Source: Mucilaginibacter pineti
Lineage (GTDB): Bacteria > Bacteroidota > Bacteroidia > Sphingobacteriales > Sphingobacteriaceae
Reading direction: 5' to 3'
DNA length: 64,000 bases
NCBI RefSeq assembly: GCF_900101875.1
Contig: NZ_FNAI01000002.1
Coordinates: forward strand, 558,001-622,000
Within the stretch, counting starts at the first letter, position 1. Each line of letters opens with the position of its first letter. A program made the translations under genes and the position numbers. Positions 62,247 to 64,000 of the stretch are shown here, piece by piece. The notes under the pieces were generated by a model that saw only the letters and a list, made by a program, of their open reading frames with translations, ran no database searches and was not told the DNA's origin.

Positions 62247-63545
62247 TTAAAGCCGGGCGTTAACAACATTGTCTGGAAAAAGGGCCTTCAAATCATAAAG
62301 TACGGCGTGGGGCTTGCACAGCGCTTTTACATTCATGTCTTTAAATTCATTGTGGGCAACGGCAAGTAAAACGCCATCATAGGTCCTGGTTTTAGATTCA
62401 CCATTTTCACAAATTATACCGTAGGTGCGCTTAGCTTGTGCCGCATTGGCCCAGGGATCATGAATGTGTACTTTTACTTTATATTCTTCCAGTCGTCGTA
62501 CAATATCTATTACGCGGGTGTTTCTAACATCAGGGCAGTTTTCTTTAAAAGTGAAACCAAGTATCAGTACTTCGCTTTCAATTAAAGAGGTGCCGCGGCA
62601 AATCATCTGTTTAATAAACTGATCTGCCACATAAGCTCCCATCGAGTCATTTATGCGCCTGCCAGCCAAAATTATCTCAGGATGATAACCCACCTCCTGG
62701 GCCTTTTGGGCAAGATAGTAGGGATCTACCCCGATGCAATGCCCGCCAACAAGACCTGGTCTGAAGTTTAAGAAATTCCATTTTGTACCGGCGGCTTCCA
62801 GTACTTTGTGTGTATCAATGCCCAGTTTATTAAAAATCATTGCCAGTTCATTCACAAATGCAATGTTTATATCGCGCTGCGCATTCTCTATAACTTTTGC
62901 TGCTTCGGCAACTTTTATGGAATGAGCTTTGAATGTGCCCGCGGTAATGATAGAACTATAAAGCTTATCTATAGTTTCGGCTGTTTCGGGGGTTGAGCCT
63001 GATGTGATTTTACGGATCTTTGAAACGGTATGCAATTTATCTCCAGGATTGATCCGCTCCGGCGAATAGCCCACAAAAAAATCAATATTATATTTAAGCT
63101 GCGATACCTTTTCCAAAATAGGCGCGCATTCATCTTCAGTTACCCCAGGGTAAACGGTTGATTCGTAAATTACGATATCCTTCTTTTTCAGAACTTTACC
63201 CAAAAGTTTGCTGGCGTTAAGTAATGGAGAAAGATCTGGCCGGTTGTTTTTATCAACAGGGGTAGGCACTGTTACAATGTATATAGAGCACTGCCTTAAT
63301 TTTTCTGTTTCGTTGGTAACATACAAGCCGGTTTGTGTTGTACAAACAGGGGTGAGTACTGCATTCAGCTGTTCCGTTTCAATCTCCAATGTATGGTCAA
63401 CCCCCAATTTGAGCTGATTAATGCGATCTACATTGATATCAAAACCTATAACCTTGTATTTTTTTGCAAATTCAACTGCCAGGGGCAGCCCAACATAACC
63501 AAGACCTATGATGCCTATTTTAGGTTGAAATTTTTCAATTTTCAT
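62247..63545 (-). CDS. Nucleotide-sugar C6 dehydrogenase (UDP-GlcNAc/GlcNAcA type, WbpO/TviB-like)
   Basis: About 432 residues from the ATG opening [20 protein letters not shown], which overlaps the antiterminator stop. NAD motif [13 protein letters not shown], catalytic Cys in [17 protein letters not shown], and [20 protein letters not shown]. The family oxidises UDP-HexNAc or UDP-glucose at C6 to a uronate. The nearest named group from motifs is the TviB/WbpO class. The UDP-glucuronate epimerase-like gene at 46278 suggests uronic acid is built into the polymer. Confidence 0.92.
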   Translation of the reverse strand: MKIEKFQPKIGIIGLGYVGLPLAVEFAKKYKVIGFDINVDRINQLKLGVDHTLEIETEQLNAVLTPVCTTQTGLYVTNETEKLRQCSIYIVTVPTPVDKNNRPDLSPLLNASKLLGKVLKKKDIVIYESTVYPGVTEDECAPILEKVSQLKYNIDFFVGYSPERINPGDKLHTVSKIRKITSGSTPETAETIDKLYSSIITAGTFKAHSIKVAEAAKVIENAQRDINIAFVNELAMIFNKLGIDTHKVLEAAGTKWNFLNFRPGLVGGHCIGVDPYYLAQKAQEVGYHPEIILAGRRINDSMGAYVADQFIKQMICRGTSLIESEVLILGFTFKENCPDVRNTRVIDIVRRLEEYKVKVHIHDPWANAAQAKRTYGIICENGESKTRTYDGVLLAVAHNEFKDMNVKALCKPHAVLYDLKALFPDNVVNARL

Positions 63546-64000
63546 GATTTTCGCTGATATTATTAATTGATAAGTTTTGGATTGCAACACGCGTTACTAA
63601 CGCACAATTGATGGTATCGAAAACCATTAAAATGTTTTTACCCTGTATTTGCAGTACTTTGCCCATTTGGTTTACAAGTGGGCCTTCCTTTATTTTAACT
63701 GTATCGCCAATGTTGATATTACACATGCTTACAATTTCAATATCCCTGTAATTAATAAGGTAAGTTCTTATTTCCTCTATTACATTATCTCTTACTACGG
63801 CGGGTTTCCCCATGTAATAAACAAAACCAAGTACACCCAGTATATACAGTGCTCTTGATTGCTCGTAAACATCAACATGTACAAATACATAGGAACTAAA
63901 CAGGGGCACACTGATTTCTTTTTTTCTGTCTGACCATTGATTAACTACCTCTCTGACAGGGCAATATGATTCAATGTCATGTTGCTTTAAAAGTCTGTCT
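63535..64000 (-). CDS. UpxY/NusG-like transcription antiterminator, partial
   Basis: Runs off the right edge; the 5' end is missing. The open frame continues upstream to the window edge ([33 protein letters not shown]), so the GTG at 63909 is not the start. NGN-like N-terminal domain, then a KOW-like C-terminal segment ([20 protein letters not shown]). UpxY-type NusG paralogues sit at the front of Bacteroidota polysaccharide operons and let RNA polymerase read through the long leader. This gene is promoter-proximal of the 24-kb minus-strand operon, as expected. Confidence 0.9.
   Translation of the reverse strand, partial: DRLLKQHDIESYCPVREVVNQWSDRKKEISVPLFSSYVFVHVDVYEQSRALYILGVLGFVYYMGKPAVVRDNVIEEIRTYLINYRDIEIVSMCNINIGDTVKIKEGPLVNQMGKVLQIQGKNILMVFDTINCALVTRVAIQNLSINNISENHEN

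Noticed and set aside
1..64000. CRISPR array, tRNA or rRNA genes, transposase or integrase
   Set aside because: No regularly spaced direct repeats, cloverleaf-like sequences or transposase/integrase motifs were noticed while reading. Only the dispersed palindrome at 17707 and the paired unit at 25650/25865 repeat.

Overview
The window looks like chromosome of a Bacteroidota bacterium, most likely family Sphingobacteriaceae (Mucilaginibacter/Pedobacter-like). The evidence is Bacteroidota-type promoters (TAnnTTTG at -7, TTTG near -33), CKK-type lipoproteins, a TonB receptor with a CarboxypepD_reg-like N-terminus, a SusD-like protein, GH78/GH27 glycosidases and an UpxY/NusG-like antiterminator heading an exopolysaccharide operon. 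The genus is an inference. No rRNA, tRNA, CRISPR array, integrase or transposase was seen.

Region 1 (1-22 kb) looks like a sulfur and redox island. On the minus strand are a family 2A encapsulin (SrpI type) with its cysteine desulfurase cargo, a phytanoyl-CoA dioxygenase-like enzyme and an SDR. On the plus strand are a possible NC-type amidase, a DsbD N-terminal-like protein, two tandem TlpA-like thioredoxin proteins, YceI, a di-haem peroxidase, a TonB receptor, a DUF4397 lipoprotein, a Tat-exported superoxide dismutase fused by start/stop overlap to a DoxX-like membrane protein, the methionine importer MetNIQ, a pirin, an OsmC protein and a frameshifted DUF5996 gene. The region has two layers of regulation that I do not recognise as described in this phylum. 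One is a repeated palindromic operator (CTAC-N7-GTAG type) at six promoters. The other is a set of four tiny ORFs of 15-29 codons ending in clusters of Cys codons, lying upstream of phyH, the 4573 gene and the tlpA pair; two are accompanied by attenuator-like RNA structures. The simplest reading is a sulfur-limitation regulon with cysteine-codon attenuation.

Region 2 (23-34 kb) is a mixed block: two GreA/Rnk-like proteins, an FMN glutamate-synthase-like protein, a 620-bp non-coding stretch with a duplicated hairpin, a PAS-LuxR regulator divergent from an unusual fasciclin-SusD lipoprotein, an alpha/beta hydrolase, and divergent GH78 rhamnosidase and GH27 galactosidase genes.

Region 3 (34-39.5 kb) holds an SGNH/MBOAT O-acetylation pair and two regulators, one with AraC and PAS domains in an unusual order.

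Region 4 (39.6-64 kb, all minus strand) is one exopolysaccharide/capsule operon. It is read from an UpxY-like antiterminator at the right edge through a UDP-sugar dehydrogenase, Wzx flippase, sugar aminotransferases, glycosyltransferases, Wzy polymerase, initiating phosphosugar transferase, AsnB, FemAB/GNAT-type acyltransferases, a GINT1-like transferase and a UDP-glucuronate epimerase to a membrane UDP-GlcNAc 4,6-dehydratase. Export genes (Wza/Wzc) are not in the window and may lie beyond its right end.
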